Source of the DNA: Pseudoscleropodium purum
Lineage: Eukaryota; Streptophyta; Bryopsida; Hypnales; Brachytheciaceae
NCBI GenBank assembly: GCA_963969395.1
Contig: OZ017795.1
Coordinates: 20,007,063-20,071,062 of the forward strand
Reading direction: 5' to 3'
DNA: 64,000 nt
Part shown: positions 1 through 12,720 of the stretch, piece after piece
How positions within the stretch are numbered: the stretch's first letter is position 1
Layout of the letters: the number at the start of each line of letters is the position of its first letter
Program-made: the position numbers and the translations under genes
Notes under the pieces: model-generated
What the model saw: the letters and a program-made list of their open reading frames with translations, nothing else
The model's database searches: none
What the model was told of the DNA's origin: nothing

Positions 1-458
1 GGACTAAGTGGGAGGCCGGCAATCCGGCATTGGAGGCTGCTTCTGCTCCTGTGCTCCGTCAATCCACCTGGACCCGCTTTCCAAGCCTCCAGCAGGGTTG
101 AAATGCGCTCCACCCGTCCGCTGTGAAATGCGCTCTGCGAAATGCGTTCAGGCTGATTTCACGTTGCTCGCTCGCTCGCTAATAATCAGCTTGTCAACAA
201 CTGAAGGCAACAACACGCACGGCGGGATCCACTTGTTGACAAAACTACTTGCTTGGCCCATTCCGTTACTTCTGTGAAAGAATGATGAGGTGGAAAAACA
301 CTGCAACTTCGGGATCTCCGAGGACCCCCCCAAAATGCCCCACTGACGGACTTTGACGGAGCGTCAGTGTTGACAAAGATGGAGCACATGTTCATCAAGG
401 TCAATGGGAAGGGATAGGCATGTCGGTTTAGAGGTAACCCTAAAAGAGAGCCTAGTAA
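1..458. other. No gene recognised; mixed-complexity DNA
   Basis: The sequence is less AT-rich than what follows. Short open frames exist on both strands, but none has recognisable motifs or a convincing gene context, so none is called. A phrase near 427-455 (tagaggtaa-ccctaaa-agagagcctag) recurs in diverged form near 2038-2070, so part of this stretch is probably repeat-derived. The TAA at 456-458 is the left target duplication of the next element. Confidence 0.4.
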
Positions 459-1107
459 GAGCATGTCCACCGGACTGGCATTTCAGATGACTTCTTATTA
501 ACCCTGTAAGGATGGGCTGGTCTCCGAAGAAATCATCATTTTCTAATACAGTGGGAATCAATCGCTTAAAAAAATGGAAAAGTATTCATTGGAAGTCAAA
601 CTATTATAGAAGATGTTTCCTTTTCACAAGAAAACTCCGAGGATGAATAGTTGCACTTTTGTCCTATACAAGAGAATTGTGTGTCCTTCATTGGACACTT
701 AATGTCTATAGCAACATTACAGGGTTAAGAGAGGCTGCCAAATCTGCCCCACTTGTTTAGCATTATGGATGGCCTACTAAAAAGTCGCACCCCAAAACCA
801 CTTGTGGCTTGCAAAATAGGGTGTTTTTGGAAGCCACTCTCCACAGTTGCCAAATGAATGCAACAAAATAAAAAACGAGATTTCCCAACAAGCAAAGACT
901 TACTACAAGCAAGTTCCAGGGAGGAAGTAACTTGCAACGTGCATTCAAGAATGCAAACGGCAACCAATTGGATTGCAAAGCTAGTTGGATCACCTTGTTA
1001 ACAATGAATAGGTGGGGCAAAGCTCACCACCAAGCTTGCAAAGTGAATGGCTTTGCATTTTACAAGCTAAAAATCCACAGCATTTTGCAAGCTAGGTGGG
1101 GATGCTC
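459..1107. mobile_element. 649-bp PIF/Harbinger-like MITE flanked by TAA
   Basis: The left end reads GAGCATGTCCACC (459-471). The right end reads GGTGGGGATGCTC (1095-1107), the reverse complement of GAGCATCCCCACC, so 11 of 13 terminal bases match. TAA lies directly outside both ends (456-458 and 1108-1110), the 3-bp TWA target duplication typical of PIF/Harbinger (Tourist-like) MITEs. No transposase is encoded. Internal phrases such as cttgcaaaat and ttgcaagct recur near both ends and in related fragments at about 2978-3460 and 13767-13860. Confidence 0.7.
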
Positions 1108-1110
1108 TAA

Positions 1111-2970
1111 GTGCTCCATGGGACCAAAAATTTTCTCAATTTAGAAGTTCAATTCAAAGTGGTGTAACTTTTGCATTCAATGTCCTAATTTAATAAAACT
1201 TGTTGGGGAATCTACGCTCTTTCTTCTAGATGGTGTGGTAAAAGTTTGAAATCAATCCAAGATTTAATGATATTTTGGAAGCCATTCAAAGTTCATGGGT
1301 TTAATTTGAGTTCACCAAATTGCATTTTGATGGCTGCAACTTCGGAGGCTTGTATCTCCTTCATCCAATGTTTGTTTTCAATAAAATAAAAAAAAGTTGT
1401 TGAATTGTATTCCTCTTGAATTTTAGTTGTTGTGGCAAAATTTTCATATTAGTCCAAATTGTTTTGAATGTTTGGGAGTAATTCGAAGTTTAAAATCCAA
1501 ACATTTTTGGATTATGGTGAACTTCGGCAGCTTGTTTCTTCTTCATACATTGCCAAATTCCAATAAAAAAAATTTGTAGAATGTTGCACATACTTGTTTT
1601 GTTTGTGAGGTTAAAATTTCAAATCAATCCAAGTAGTTATGAGTGATTGAGAAGCATTTTAGTAAATGGAGGTTTAGCCTTAGATGCATTTTCTGCAACT
1701 TTTTTTTGGTCATTTTTTCAAATTTCAAAGTCATTTTGTAGATACAATGAGTCTATTGAATAATATTTTCTTTCACCAATGTGTTAGTATATTGGTTTTG
1801 TAGCACTCTATAATTGAAAGTTTTTTTATTTGAGTAGATTTAGAAATCAAACTTCAGAATCTTTTTTCAACATCAAAACTAAAACATTGCAATCTTGTAA
1901 TCTATGTGGCCAATTGATTCCAAATTTGATTCACATCATTTAAAACAAGGTTCTTTGTAGGATTGTATAGTAGAGATTACTATACCTTCGTGACATTTAG
2001 ACCTATAACACTTTAAAAGAGATAGACCTACTAGTTTAGAGGTAATTCTAAAGAGAGACTAGAAAGATAGACCCATGACCACTAATTTTAAGTCTCACTA
2101 TTGTGGATGTTGTGTACATCACTTTGTTTGTTTCTATTTTGCAATTAGATATGAATAAAAAAGATTTATTTTTATTTTTTAGGAATAAAATCATTTGTCC
2201 TCTACAAGTCATAAACAAATTCTGGATATTTGAGAAAATTGTAAATTATTTTTAAAAAATATGAAAAAAAATTAATATCAAATGAAAAATATACTAAAAA
2301 AATATGAAATTTTCACTGTAAATGTAATTTATGGTGTTTAATATCATCGTAGAAACCAAAGTTACCAAATTATTCTAAAATTAGAAAACCAACAAACCAT
2401 TTTTTATAGATCCAAAGTTCATATTGCTATAAAGTATTGAAAATCTTTTCTTTTCATCAATCCATTTTCTCTCCTTTTTGTGTGCGTGTTAGGGGGTCTC
2501 CCTTCCACTCTTTTTTTCCTCTTTATATTGTTTTCTCTTATTACATTTTATATTTTAATTTTTTCCTCGTAAACTTTACTTTTTTCATTTTTAAATTATG
2601 AAGGGGTCCCCTCCACTCCTTTTTATATTCTTTGCATTTTTTTTTCTTGTATTCTTATTTATAATGAGAAAGGAATTTTCAATGTCCACCCCCCAGACGG
2701 ACAACTGTTTGAATTTAGTTCAATCCAACAGCTTCAGTTTTTGTTTTCACCAAGCATGGAACCCGGGACAGCAACTCACTTGGGTGGGGTTGGTGTGGTC
2801 ATGCAGTGGGGGAGGAAGGCATCGTTGGGTCGGCCAGGGCCCAAGCCCATCTGCTGCGACTTTTGAGGGTGTTTGCTGAGTAACCTTTTTTCTGACATTA
2901 GAGCTACAGGGCTCACTGGTCCTCAGGGACAGTTTCTGGCCTGCATATTGGGCTGGCCACCCCACCTTTA
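1111..2970. other. AT-rich intergenic DNA, no gene seen
   Basis: Long T and A runs, many stops in every frame. Two loosely similar phrases, aacttcggaggcttgt (about 1339) and aacttcggcagcttgt (about 1522), point to old internally duplicated repeat DNA. A pyrimidine-rich stretch lies at about 2450-2660. Nothing is recognisable as coding. Confidence 0.5.
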
Positions 2971-2977
2971 AGGTATG

Positions 2978-3460
2978 AGCATCACCACCCGCCTTGCAAA
3001 ATGTGGTGGATTTTTGGCTTGCAAAATGCAGAGCCATCCATTTTGCAAGCTGGGCGGTGCACCCATTCACCTTTAATAAGCTACTGCAACTGCATACGTG
3101 GAGATCGCAAATTGAAGAAGTATTGGAATTGAGGCTCTGACATCGAAGGAACTGGAGACACATTGAGGAAGCTTGGAACAAGTGCCGTAGCAAGTGTATT
3201 TTATTTGCAAAAGTGCCACAACAAGTACAGAAGATCATCAACGAGTGATGGAGATCAAGAAGGGGATTTTGTCGTATTGAGTTATGCAAGCCATAAGCAG
3301 GCCAAACTCCTACTGGCAAAACGACCTTCTTTTGCGAGCCATCTTGTTGTTTGCCAGCCAATTGCTAAATAAGCCATCCATTTTGCGGGACGGGTGGGGT
3401 TGTTTTGCCAACCTATCTTACAAAGTCATTTGTTTTACAGGACATGTGGGGATTCTTTGA
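2978..3460. repeat. Degenerate relative of the 459-1107 MITE
   Basis: GAGCATCACCACCCGCC at 2978-2994 matches the left end of the 459-1107 element. Phrases such as cttgcaaaatg, ccattttgcaagctgg and ccattttgcgggacgggtgggg recur between 2990 and 3400. The right end near 3440-3460 (gacatgtggggattct) resembles the inverted terminus but is eroded. No flanking duplication can be read. A minus-strand open frame of about 200 codons (2747-3361) crosses the repeat, has no recognised motif and is not called. Confidence 0.45.
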
Positions 3461-3469
3461 CAAGTAATT

Positions 3470-4121
3470 TTCAAGTTGACCAGGACCGGTTTTCCTTCAC
3501 CTTCACCTAATATGGGTAGCAACTATGAAGAACATTAGTGTAGCTGAAGGTTGTAGCTCTTTTTTAATTGATTCTACATTCCATTTTAGCACATTCTATA
3601 CCTCAATTTCTTTTTTTAGAATAAAATGTGCCAAGTGATGACTCCACCGTTCACTTTTTCAATGAAAGCTTTTTTGAATGACTTGAAGTGAAAAAAAAAT
3701 TGTCTATGTATGCCAAATTCTATGGACCTTTGTGTCTAATTATTTCATTTTGGCTGTGTTCTACGCCTCCAATTCATTTGAAACTTTTAGAAGATGTACC
3801 TAACTTGCATTAGACACAAAATTGAAGGTGGCACCAAGATTTTGAAATATTCTCTATGGATTTATACCCTCCACAATGGCAGCTGCCTGAAATTTAGAAG
3901 GTACCAAAATCTATTTTTGCCAAGTTTGATTGTCTTGATCTTGCTAGCTCTTAGGAATTTTGTGCTGAAATATTTTGAGGGAGTAAACATTGAAGGTTCC
4001 TTTTAGATCTAATGGTCGGATATTCCCTAAAACTGTAAAATTTCCCTAAATTGACTAGAATGTCTACACTTGCCTTCATTTTCACTCGTTTTGCTTCTTT
4101 TACTCCAAAAACATTTAGGGG
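3470..4121. repeat. AT-rich DNA ending in a solo TTAA-element terminus
   Basis: At 4114-4125 the sequence reads tttaggggTTAA, the same right end as the TTAA elements at 5510-6445, 14550-15471 and 36461-37403. No matching left end was found within about 1 kb upstream, so this is either a truncated copy or a member too diverged to delimit. No gene is recognised. Confidence 0.35.
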
Positions 4122-4125
4122 TTAA

Positions 4126-5505
4126 AATTCTTGAAATTTTCAAATAAAAATAAAAATACAAGAGATGAATTGCTTATTAGAACATGTACACCATTTGGAT
4201 TGATGATTCTCAATTTCATGTTAGAATCATCATTAATTCAATTTTTCTTTCATCTTCTATTATCTTTTACTTTCATTTTAGCTAAATATAATTTTTTTGA
4301 TTAAATTTTTTACTTATGTGTCTTAATTTTTTTCCAATATATAGATTATATTGATTAAGTTATGAATATACAAGATTATTATTCAAATTTTGAAAGACAA
4401 AACTTCACTCTTTTGGAAGGCTAATGAGAAACCTAATTTTTGAAGTTTAAATAATTATCTTGCAATTTTGTTTTTTTCTATAATAATAATAGGAGAATCG
4501 ACTAAAAAATTATATGATCCTATAATCAAATTCACTAATTCCTAAATTTCCAAGACCTTTTTTGAGGTTCTTTGAGTTACTCAAAACTGAACAAAAAGCC
4601 TAAGTTTTGATAAGTTTCATTATATAAAAAAAAGTGTAATCATACAAATTCAATCTAAAAGTGTTGTAGATCATATAGGAAAAAAAATATTACTTTTGAT
4701 TAAAAAGGTTTAAAATTATAATATTTGATCATGAGGGTATTAAACTATAAAAGTTATTTGAAGTATTTTGATCCTTTTTTAATATGTCAAATCTGAAATT
4801 GAGTTCATGAATAAAATATAAGAATAAAGGACCAATAACATGCATAATTACAATTAATATATGGCTTCCTAAAATTTATACTACAATTTTGTCAAATGAA
4901 TTTCCAATGTGATTTCCCCCCTAAGATTTAATGTATTTGAGGCTCATCCCCCCAAAACCTTAATACTAAAAAAACCAAGATTTGTAATAGATATGCTTGC
5001 ATAAAATCTTCAATTGAAAATTACAAACAAATTTTTTGTAAATTGAATTTTTGAAGTTTAAAAAAAAAAGTTCATCATGTAAAGACATGAAGGCCAAGAA
5101 GTGGCTGATAAATGACTTTAATTTTTAAATTATTATAGAAATGAAGAATGCATCTATTGGTCTAAAAATCATATCGTTTATTATTGATTACATTAGTCTT
5201 AGGTTAGGTTTCTTTAAGAGTTAAAAGATATTCAACTAAAAAAACTACCAAAAATAGAGATTTGATACAATTTCATTGAATTTCAAAGATTACTTGACAC
5301 TAGAATATAGTACCTTGGGCATTTAGGGTTTTAAAACTTTAAATGAAGTTTTTAGTCTTATTTTAAGTAAGAATAATTTATAGCAATTTTAGACTACAAA
5401 ACATTGTAGAACTATAGATATTAAAGCAACTAGAAAACTTAAGTCATTTGTTGAACACTTTTTAGCCTTGTGTTGTTCTAGGATTAAGAAAGATATGCAT
5501 TCCAA
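4126..5505. other. AT-rich intergenic DNA, no gene seen
   Basis: Very AT-rich with frequent stops in all frames. A phrase near 5090-5160 (gaagtggctgataaatgac, then gaatgcatctattggtc) recurs at 8850-8905, so some of it belongs to a dispersed repeat. Nothing else is recognised. Confidence 0.5.
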
Positions 5506-5509
5506 TTAA

Positions 5510-6445
5510 CCCCTAAAGGTCAGAGACTATATTTTCACCAAAAACACTCCAAAACTGCCATTTTTGAAACAAGCATCAAATTTTAAATGAAAAACATTTT
5601 TGGACACATGTAACCATAAAATCTTGTAGTAAACTATTTTGAAAAGACACAGAAAAAATTTCAGAATTTTCCACCGTGTAGATTGCAAGATATTAACATT
5701 TGAACATTTGAAGTGACAAAAACCATTTTTTTGACCCAGTAAAAATACAGGCAGCTGCACTTCACAAGGTCACATTTTCATGAAAAAATGTCCAAAATGA
5801 TTGTTACTCCTTGGATTCATTCTTCAAGGCAAGTTGGCTACATGCTCAAAATTTTTTAGATCATTTGGAATTGCACAACATATACGAAAAAAATAGTAAA
5901 TAGAAAGAAGTACAAAGTGATTCAAAACACTAAATTGTTAAGAATTTAATTGTGGAATTGAAAAATTCCAATCCCAATAGTTGTATTGTATTAATAAACA
6001 ATCTACATCATATCTTTTTATTTTTTTCAAAAAATATTTAAAACTGAATTAAATAAAGGACTCCAAAGTTTATTTTTGAGTAGGGAATCCATGGCTGCCC
6101 GCAAACTAGAACACCTCACAACTTTCATCTTGTAAATCAAAATGGAATGATTCAAAGATTTTCACATATATATAAATCTTGATAATCAATTCCAAATTTT
6201 TATTTTTGAAAAAAATGATGTTTTAAGAATTTTTTGGACTGCCCGCCAAGCATTGAAAATTACATATCATGCAATTACTTTTGAATCATGTAGTCAAAAG
6301 TTATAAAAATTGTTGGGCCTTAAAGCTACTCCTTGGACACTTGTTGTGTGAAAATTTCAGCAGAAAAAACTAAAAACTCCATTTGTAGTGAGCTGCCCCA
6401 AATTGCTATGTTGACAAAAAAAAAAGTAGTTTGAACCTTTAGGGG
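5510..6445. mobile_element. 936-bp TTAA-flanked piggyBac-like element, copy 1
   Basis: The ends are perfectly inverted: CCCCTAAAGG at 5510 and CCTTTAGGGG ending at 6445. Both are flanked by TTAA (5506-5509 and 6446-6449), the target site of piggyBac-superfamily elements, whose termini usually begin with CCC. There is no transposase reading frame, so the copy is non-autonomous. It shares colinear sequence with 14550-15471 and 36461-37403, for example ggcagctgcacttca, aaaatgtccaaaatg, aattgttgggccttaaagc and the gctgccc phrase near the right end. Superfamily placement is inferred from target and termini only. Confidence 0.7.
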
Positions 6446-6449
6446 TTAA

Positions 6450-8730
6450 GTTTTGAATGATTTGATTGAAACTACCATTGAACTGGATTCAATCCAATAT
6501 TTGCTAGTGTTGTACTAGTATTACATCAAATGACAAGATATATGTTCCAAAGTTAGTAATTGATCCAAAAGAGCCACAAAGAATTTGATTCCATACCAAT
6601 ACAACACTAGTATTTAGTTTTTTAGAATGCTTGAAGCTTGTAACTAGTATAGCTTTGTTATGTTAGTTGTCAATTGCTTAGAAAAGATCCAATGATCCAA
6701 TTACAAAAAGATGCAATTCATTTGACATTGAACAAATGGTAAATCCTTTCCTAGCCATTTTCTCTAGGAAAAATGTAAACAAATATCTTGTGAAATAATA
6801 ATGCAAGTGAAAGAAGATTCATTGTTAAAAAATTGTACATTCAACTCCTTTTGGAGAAATAAGCCAAAGTACATAAACCATTGGGGTTGAATGGGAACTT
6901 TAAGCCCAATAAACCAATACACTTTCCATTAGACCAAGAAAAACATTGAAGTCTCATAACAAGCATATGCACTATTAGTGAAAATTAGATCAAGAGCTTG
7001 AGACATACAAATGACCCATCTAGAGTTATAGGGTTAATTCTTTGATGGGTGTAGTGCAAAGCTAGTAGAAGAAATACCCAAATACCAAATTAGGATGGTT
7101 CTATTGTGTGAATTTGTCCAATCATGCTCTAACATTGATCAAGGTTGGGTGTTGATTTTATTAAAGTTATTTTAAATCCTTAACCACCAAATGAGGCCAA
7201 TGCATTTTTTCCATGGAAATCTATTGAAAATTGGCATTTCTATTGCATTGCCTCCAAAAGATGGAAAATTGAATGTTTTGAATAATGAACCATAAGATCT
7301 TGTACTAAATTTGTGTATACATATGATTGTAGTGAAATTTTTTCAAGTTTGATGACATGGATCACTAGATATTTGCGTTTGATGTGATAAAAAAAAATTT
7401 TGGACCATGCCAAAGAGTTTCAAATGGCCTTGACCAATACTTGTATCTTGTGAGAAGTTTTTGCACTATAGACTTTGAATTCAATAATCTAACATATTGA
7501 AGAACATGTCAAGCATATCTCCAACAAATTTCACAAATAACAAAAAAGTGGAACATATCCTAGAAAAATTGCAATACATGGATGTATAAAGAAATGACAA
7601 TAGTCACAATACATTAGGCCTTCTTGCAAGCAAAATTATCCCTTATACTTTCAAATTCAAACAATTCCAATGTTCAATACAAAGATACATTTTTTCTTTA
7701 CAAGTAAAAAAAACAAGCTTTAAAAAATAAAACCTCTAATTACTGTAGAAAATAAAAGCACAATGTGATCAATTAAATTCCTAGTACATTAGGCACCATT
7801 GCAAAAATGGCATCCCTCTTTGTTCCCATTTATTCCCATCATTGAAATTTTTTCTCCTTGTTCCGTACATTTCCAAAATTTAAAATATTTTCTTGTACAT
7901 TCCCATCACAGGGAGCCTTGTTCTTCAAAAGTTGTTATCATTATAAACTATGGTTCTTTATTCAATGACCCAATTGTGCCTCCATAAAGCCAAGTGAAAT
8001 TCCCATGAATTTCCATGCTTGACTTTTGCCCCTTTTTACAAAATTTAAACTAAAGCAATTATAACTTTTGGACCATGAGTTTGATTCTAATGAGAATTAT
8101 ATCCTTGCAAAGCTTTTATAAGCTCACATCTTTATAAAAAGTTCTTAAAACTAGGCCAAAGATCAAGACAATAGGAACTTGTATCAAACCCAATTTTTTC
8201 CTTGAGGGGATACTTGGGCATATAGGGGCTAAAGCTCTAGACAACCCAATTTAGGTTTTAAAATAGATTTTTTTCGGGGGGAATATTTGATATAGAAGGT
8301 GCACAAATTAAAGTGTGTAGCAATGGAAAAATTTTATATTCATATTAAACTGGGTCCAATAATACATGAAAATTTTGATTTGGATCATTGTAGTACTTCC
8401 TACAAATATAAGAAGTCACAAAATACATCCTATGTATTCTATATATATGGTCCTTTATTTAAGGATGATAAGGCATAGATGCTAAAATGACATGTATTCA
8501 AATGAAATATGTTAATTGTTGAATTTTATTTTAATGGTGTATGTCCTACCATATTTTAGTACATAATTCATATTCTCCAAGTCAAATATGATTTCGTATT
8601 AATGAAATGGGGGCTTTGTTTGTGCAAAAAATACAAAACAAAAAACAAAACAATTTCAAATTCACTTAACCTCATAGGCCAACGTTATGAACTAGAATGG
8701 TCCAATGCATGACTTCACTGTTAACTGTAG
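6450..8730. other. AT-rich intergenic DNA, no gene seen
   Basis: No frame longer than about 60 codons has any recognisable content, and no terminal repeats were found. It is probably old repeat DNA. A short palindromic-looking run (ctatatatatgg) lies near 8440. Confidence 0.45.
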
Positions 8731-8734
8731 AAAA

Positions 8735-8960
8735 AGATAATGCACTTATTGGTCCAATAATAGAAGAATTTTGGTGACTACCTTGGTCATAGGGACTTGC
8801 ATCCTTACAAGGTTCAACAAGTTAATTCTTAAAAGAAGTTGAGGCTGAAAAGTGGCTGATGAATGATGTGATTGTAAAAATAAGGAATGCACCTATTGGT
8901 TCAATAATTGGGGGGTTTGGGTGACTACCTTGGTCATGAGGGTTGCATCCTTTAAGGGTT
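8735..8960. repeat. Diverged tandem duplication, about 75 bp twice
   Basis: The block from about 8735 (aatgcacttattggtccaat, then tttggtgactaccttggtca and gcatcctta) repeats with mismatches from about 8882 (aatgcacctattggttcaat, then ggtgactaccttggtcatg and gcatccttt). Related phrases occur near 5145 and 12838, so the unit also exists dispersed. Confidence 0.55.
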
Positions 8961-11270
8961 AAAAGGTGGTATCAATAATTCTAATTTCACAAAAGCATAA
9001 TTAAAAAAAATCTCTCTTGGTTTGAATGACTATGTGGGAGCCAATGATTAGAAATAAAAAATATTAGATTCTTCTAAACCGTGCTTTGCTTACTCTAAAG
9101 TAAATCAACCCATGATGGTCAATTGACCCATAATGGACACTTGGGGAATGATCCCAATGTGGTTTTTTCAGTTTGTGAGATTTTGGCTTTCAATGCATGT
9201 CTTGCATGACAGTAATGAAGTGATTAGTGACTTCATTAGGAACTTCTAATTTTTCAATGAGAAATCATTGTAAGAATTGACTTTCTAGTTCTTCCATGTT
9301 AGAAAATACCATGACTACTTTAGGTGAGCAAAATGAGCATGATGGATTTAGATTTTGTTGGTTCCAAGGTAATCTAGAGACTCTTTTGGGCAAAGATGCA
9401 TTGAACACTTCAAAAAATTCATAGCAAATTCATGTCTTGTCAAAAAAAGCATAATTTCAATTGCTCTCACTATTTCTCATACTTGCACTACTGTGAAAAA
9501 TTTCAGCAACCACATGAGGTCAAACTCCTAATTCTAACCGTCATGGGCTATTTTACCTTATATATTGTGTATGTAACTGTTTTAAATCGTGTTCATTAGA
9601 GGCACACTAAGTCCCTCGTTTTGTTAGTTTCGATGGACATGGTCTCAACTTGAATGCAAGTTCATATTCCTTCCCTTTCAATGAAATTCCACTTCATTTA
9701 CAGAAGGGAAATAGTGGGAAGGAAGAGAAGAATTTACATGATTGTGCGATAATTAACTCGGGAACATACATTTTCAATGCCAGTTAAGATTTGCAAATGA
9801 AGAATATGAAGATTTGCAAAGAAAGTGTTATACTGAGGATTATTTGGAAAGAGGCGTGCAAAACGCAAACTACACACTTCTATTTGTAATGAGATATATT
9901 AAGTCACTTGCGACCAATTAGCAGCTTGTATTAATTATTTGTTGAATGATGTTGATAAGAAAACGTCAGACTTCGTGCATAGCCCAGGTACGGTGTCGAT
10001 TGCCTGGAAGTGCTTGTCTGCGACTTTTTGCTCGGCTAGCTCCTAATCTAAGTTACAACCATAATCACTTGAGGGATTCTCATTCTTGCTTACATAGAAA
10101 AAGAAGAGGAATGTACGACTGGTTTGGAGTACCTTTGAAGTGAAAGTTGTGCAACGGACCCAGCAACATTCAAGCTGCTTTTATTTGGATTGAACTAAAG
10201 GTTACGATAATCCGATTTTACCAAATTATACTAAACCTTAAATTAAACTTCCAGTGTATCACATGCTTTCGAAGTCATCTCTAATATTCAGTTATTTAAC
10301 TCGGTGCTCAGTATGGAACTCCGCTCTGGAGAATACTTTGAGTGTGGGGGGAAAACCAGCTCTTGCGCTTGCTTCCAACGTTGCTAAGAATCTCGAAGTC
10401 TACAAAAAACTAAGCCAGCACTAATGACGGAATGGTTCAACTAATTTGTGTACATATATTCACTTGTCCTTGGAAACCACACTTTCAAAGGAACAAGCAA
10501 CTCCGAAAGCCAATGTCCGCAGACATCAAAAGTGGTTTCTGCTCAACACAAATTGAAAAATCTACACTAAGTTAATCTTAGTTCATCTGGACCTCCCCTG
10601 CCGGCCCATGCCCCTGGACTAGCCTTACCTCATTTAACAATGCATGAATTGACTATTGTACACATATCCTTGGCCCATGTGCAACGAGAATGAAGTAGAG
10701 CACCCAACTCACACCTAGTAGCTACATAGCGGCAAATTACTCCAGCCTACATCAAATGTTCACACAAAAAAAATAGTTTGTTTTCGAAACTCTCGTCCAT
10801 TTATAAATACAGAAGATGCACATCAAACTACAGTGCAAAGGCAGTGTTTTCAACACTGGCATCTACACCTACAAGCTTAGCTACTCTTCTCCACTGAGAT
10901 AGAGGATGCTAACCCCGTTCACTGGCTAGCTAGGGAGGTGATCCCATGATCTCCTCCACTCATGTATAGCTACTCGTCTATTCGATCATGCACTTGGTTG
11001 AACCTGTTAAGCTTAGCAAGCATGCAGGGCTTGACTGAATGTCGATAGAATTAAGGTCACCGATCTTTGAAGGAGGATATATAATTATATATCACTTCCC
11101 TAACCAGTTGCGTTAATTACTAAACCCATAAAGTATACAGGCTGTGGGAATTGAAAATCTTTGCTTCCTTTCGATCGTGTGCAGACATAACTAATTAGCT
11201 GCAGTGGACGTACACAAATAAGGAAGGAATTAATTAATTGAACGAGCAGCTAGGCTCACTTAATTAATTA
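8961..11270. other. Intergenic; complexity rises after 9.5 kb
   Basis: From about 9500 the base composition is more balanced than the surrounding AT-rich DNA. One small plus-strand frame (9946-10143, 65 codons) has no recognisable motif. The last kilobase lies downstream of the minus-strand gene candidate at 11335-11790 and could hold its 3' untranslated region. No polyadenylation site was fixed. Confidence 0.35.
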
Positions 11271-11334
11271 GTGCCTCATCTGGTAAGAATCAAGCAAGAG
11301 CGCCGGTGAAGATCATGCGAGACTGCTGCGTCCG

Positions 11335-11790
11335 TTATTGCCCTTGCCCCATTGCTTGCAGTACGGTCTGCTTCTCCCTTTCTTCCCTTTGCCTCTGCGC
11401 ATAAAAGGCAGCCGAGTAGTCCGCTCCTCCCGAAGGGCAGCCATAGAACGAAGACGCACCCGAGTAGTCGGCTCCCCAGGCCACGTCGTTCAGGAGCTTC
11501 ACGTAGCCGTCGCGCAGCTTCGACAGAATCCGCAACTTCGTCGTACACTTCTTCACAGCATTGCAATGGCCTGCAGTTGGCTGAGCAAGAGCTCCAGCAG
11601 TCTCGCTGTTGGCGGTGAGCTCCTCTTCTTCCTCTGGCGCTTCGTAGTGCTCGAGCACGGGCGCCAGAGCTGGGCAACGAAAGCCCCGCATTTGCTGACA
11701 ATGGGAGCGGGAGGGTCGCTTCTGTGACTCAGCCATTCTGCAAACACCTGACATTCTGGCGCCCAGGAAACTCGCTGTTTCCACGACCAC
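11335..11790 (-). CDS. Unrecognised small protein, about 151 aa
   Basis: A minus-strand frame of 151 codons with balanced composition that contrasts with the AT-rich surroundings. The first ATG at 11790 is used here; in-frame Met13 (11754) and Met19 (11736) are alternatives. The middle has an acidic patch (residues about 52-57, EAPEEEEEL). The C-terminal third contains KLRILSKLRDGYVKLLNDVA, an amphipathic basic stretch, followed by two partly repeated ADYSGA/ADYSAA segments and a charged, glutamine-rich tail. I see no signal peptide and no membrane segment, and I cannot name the family. Upstream on the same strand are a pyrimidine-rich leader and a TATA-like box near 12430. The overlapping frames in other phases make the call uncertain. 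Confidence 0.4.
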   Translation of the reverse strand: MVVETASFLGARMSGVCRMAESQKRPSRSHCQQMRGFRCPALAPVLEHYEAPEEEEELTANSETAGALAQPTAGHCNAVKKCTTKLRILSKLRDGYVKLLNDVAWGADYSGASSFYGCPSGGADYSAAFYAQRQREEREKQTVLQAMGQGQ

Positions 11791-11799
11791 ACCACACTA

Positions 11800-12720
11800 C
11801 GTGGAATGGGAAGTTGTGTGGGGATTGAGAAGGAGCAGACGAGGAAGAGTGATACTGGAATGTGGGTTTTGCAACAGGCACCCTCGTGGGTGAAATCAAG
11901 AATCTTGATTTGGGGAAATTCTATGATCGATGAACGTATCTTCGACGTACCCTCAAGTGGTGTGTCCTACAGTAGCTACTGGGGACAGACTGTATGATCG
12001 AGACTCATGAGCTAGGTAAAGTTAGCACTCCATCATCAGTGTTGATGTGAAACTTCACCGACTGATTCACAATGAAAGCTCACAACCACCTGATTCATGA
12101 CACAATTGGAACGATCGCACGCAGCTGGAGGAATGCAAACAGTGCGAGTGAACCGAGTGTTTGAAAAACGCTACCAGCAACTAGACTATGTCCCCAGACC
12201 ATGCCATATACACTAAATGGGCTGATCGAAGCGTCACCGACAGTGGCGGAGAGCTCCCAAACGATCGAATTCGTTGATTCCACAATGAAATTCTGAAATT
12301 CTGAAAGTGTGCTGGCTGTGAGAGATCTCACTGATAGCCTGACTGAGCAAGAGCTGATGTGATGAAGTGGAAAAGAAGGCCAGGAGGCTTTATGGGGGTA
12401 TGGTGAAGGGGGTAGGACAAGCCGGGAGAATATTTTATGGATCGGTAGGGGCAAACACGGTGACCTTAGGAACTTTAGCTTAGTATTTAAGTTTTTGTTA
12501 TTCAAATTTTTCTGCTCACTGCTGGGAGGGAGTTGGAGCGTTGCACGTGGCGGGGAGAGAGCGCTGGCGGTTTCATCCGTGGAGGCTCGAACTTGGGCTG
12601 ACGGAAAGCTATTAACTAGCTCCGTACTTGTTTCACCTTTCAAGAGCACCTCGGCAAGTCTAATTTATGAAGCTGGAACCTCTTCCCTAGGTCAAGAATC
12701 TCTGCACTCAGCTTGAGGTC
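11800..12720 (-). promoter_or_regulatory. Possible promoter and leader of the 11335-11790 gene
   Basis: Read on the minus strand, this stretch carries an ATAAAATATT box near 12425-12439, then pyrimidine-rich sequence and about 600 bases before the ATG at 11790. It has more CpG and fewer long A/T runs than its surroundings. The open frames through it (for example 12095-12649 minus) show no protein-like pattern. The transcription start is inferred, not seen. Confidence 0.25.

Noticed and set aside
2747..3361. 204-codon minus-strand frame
   Set aside because: It crosses the GAGCATC repeat, has no motif and an unlikely composition (many Cys, His, Gln).
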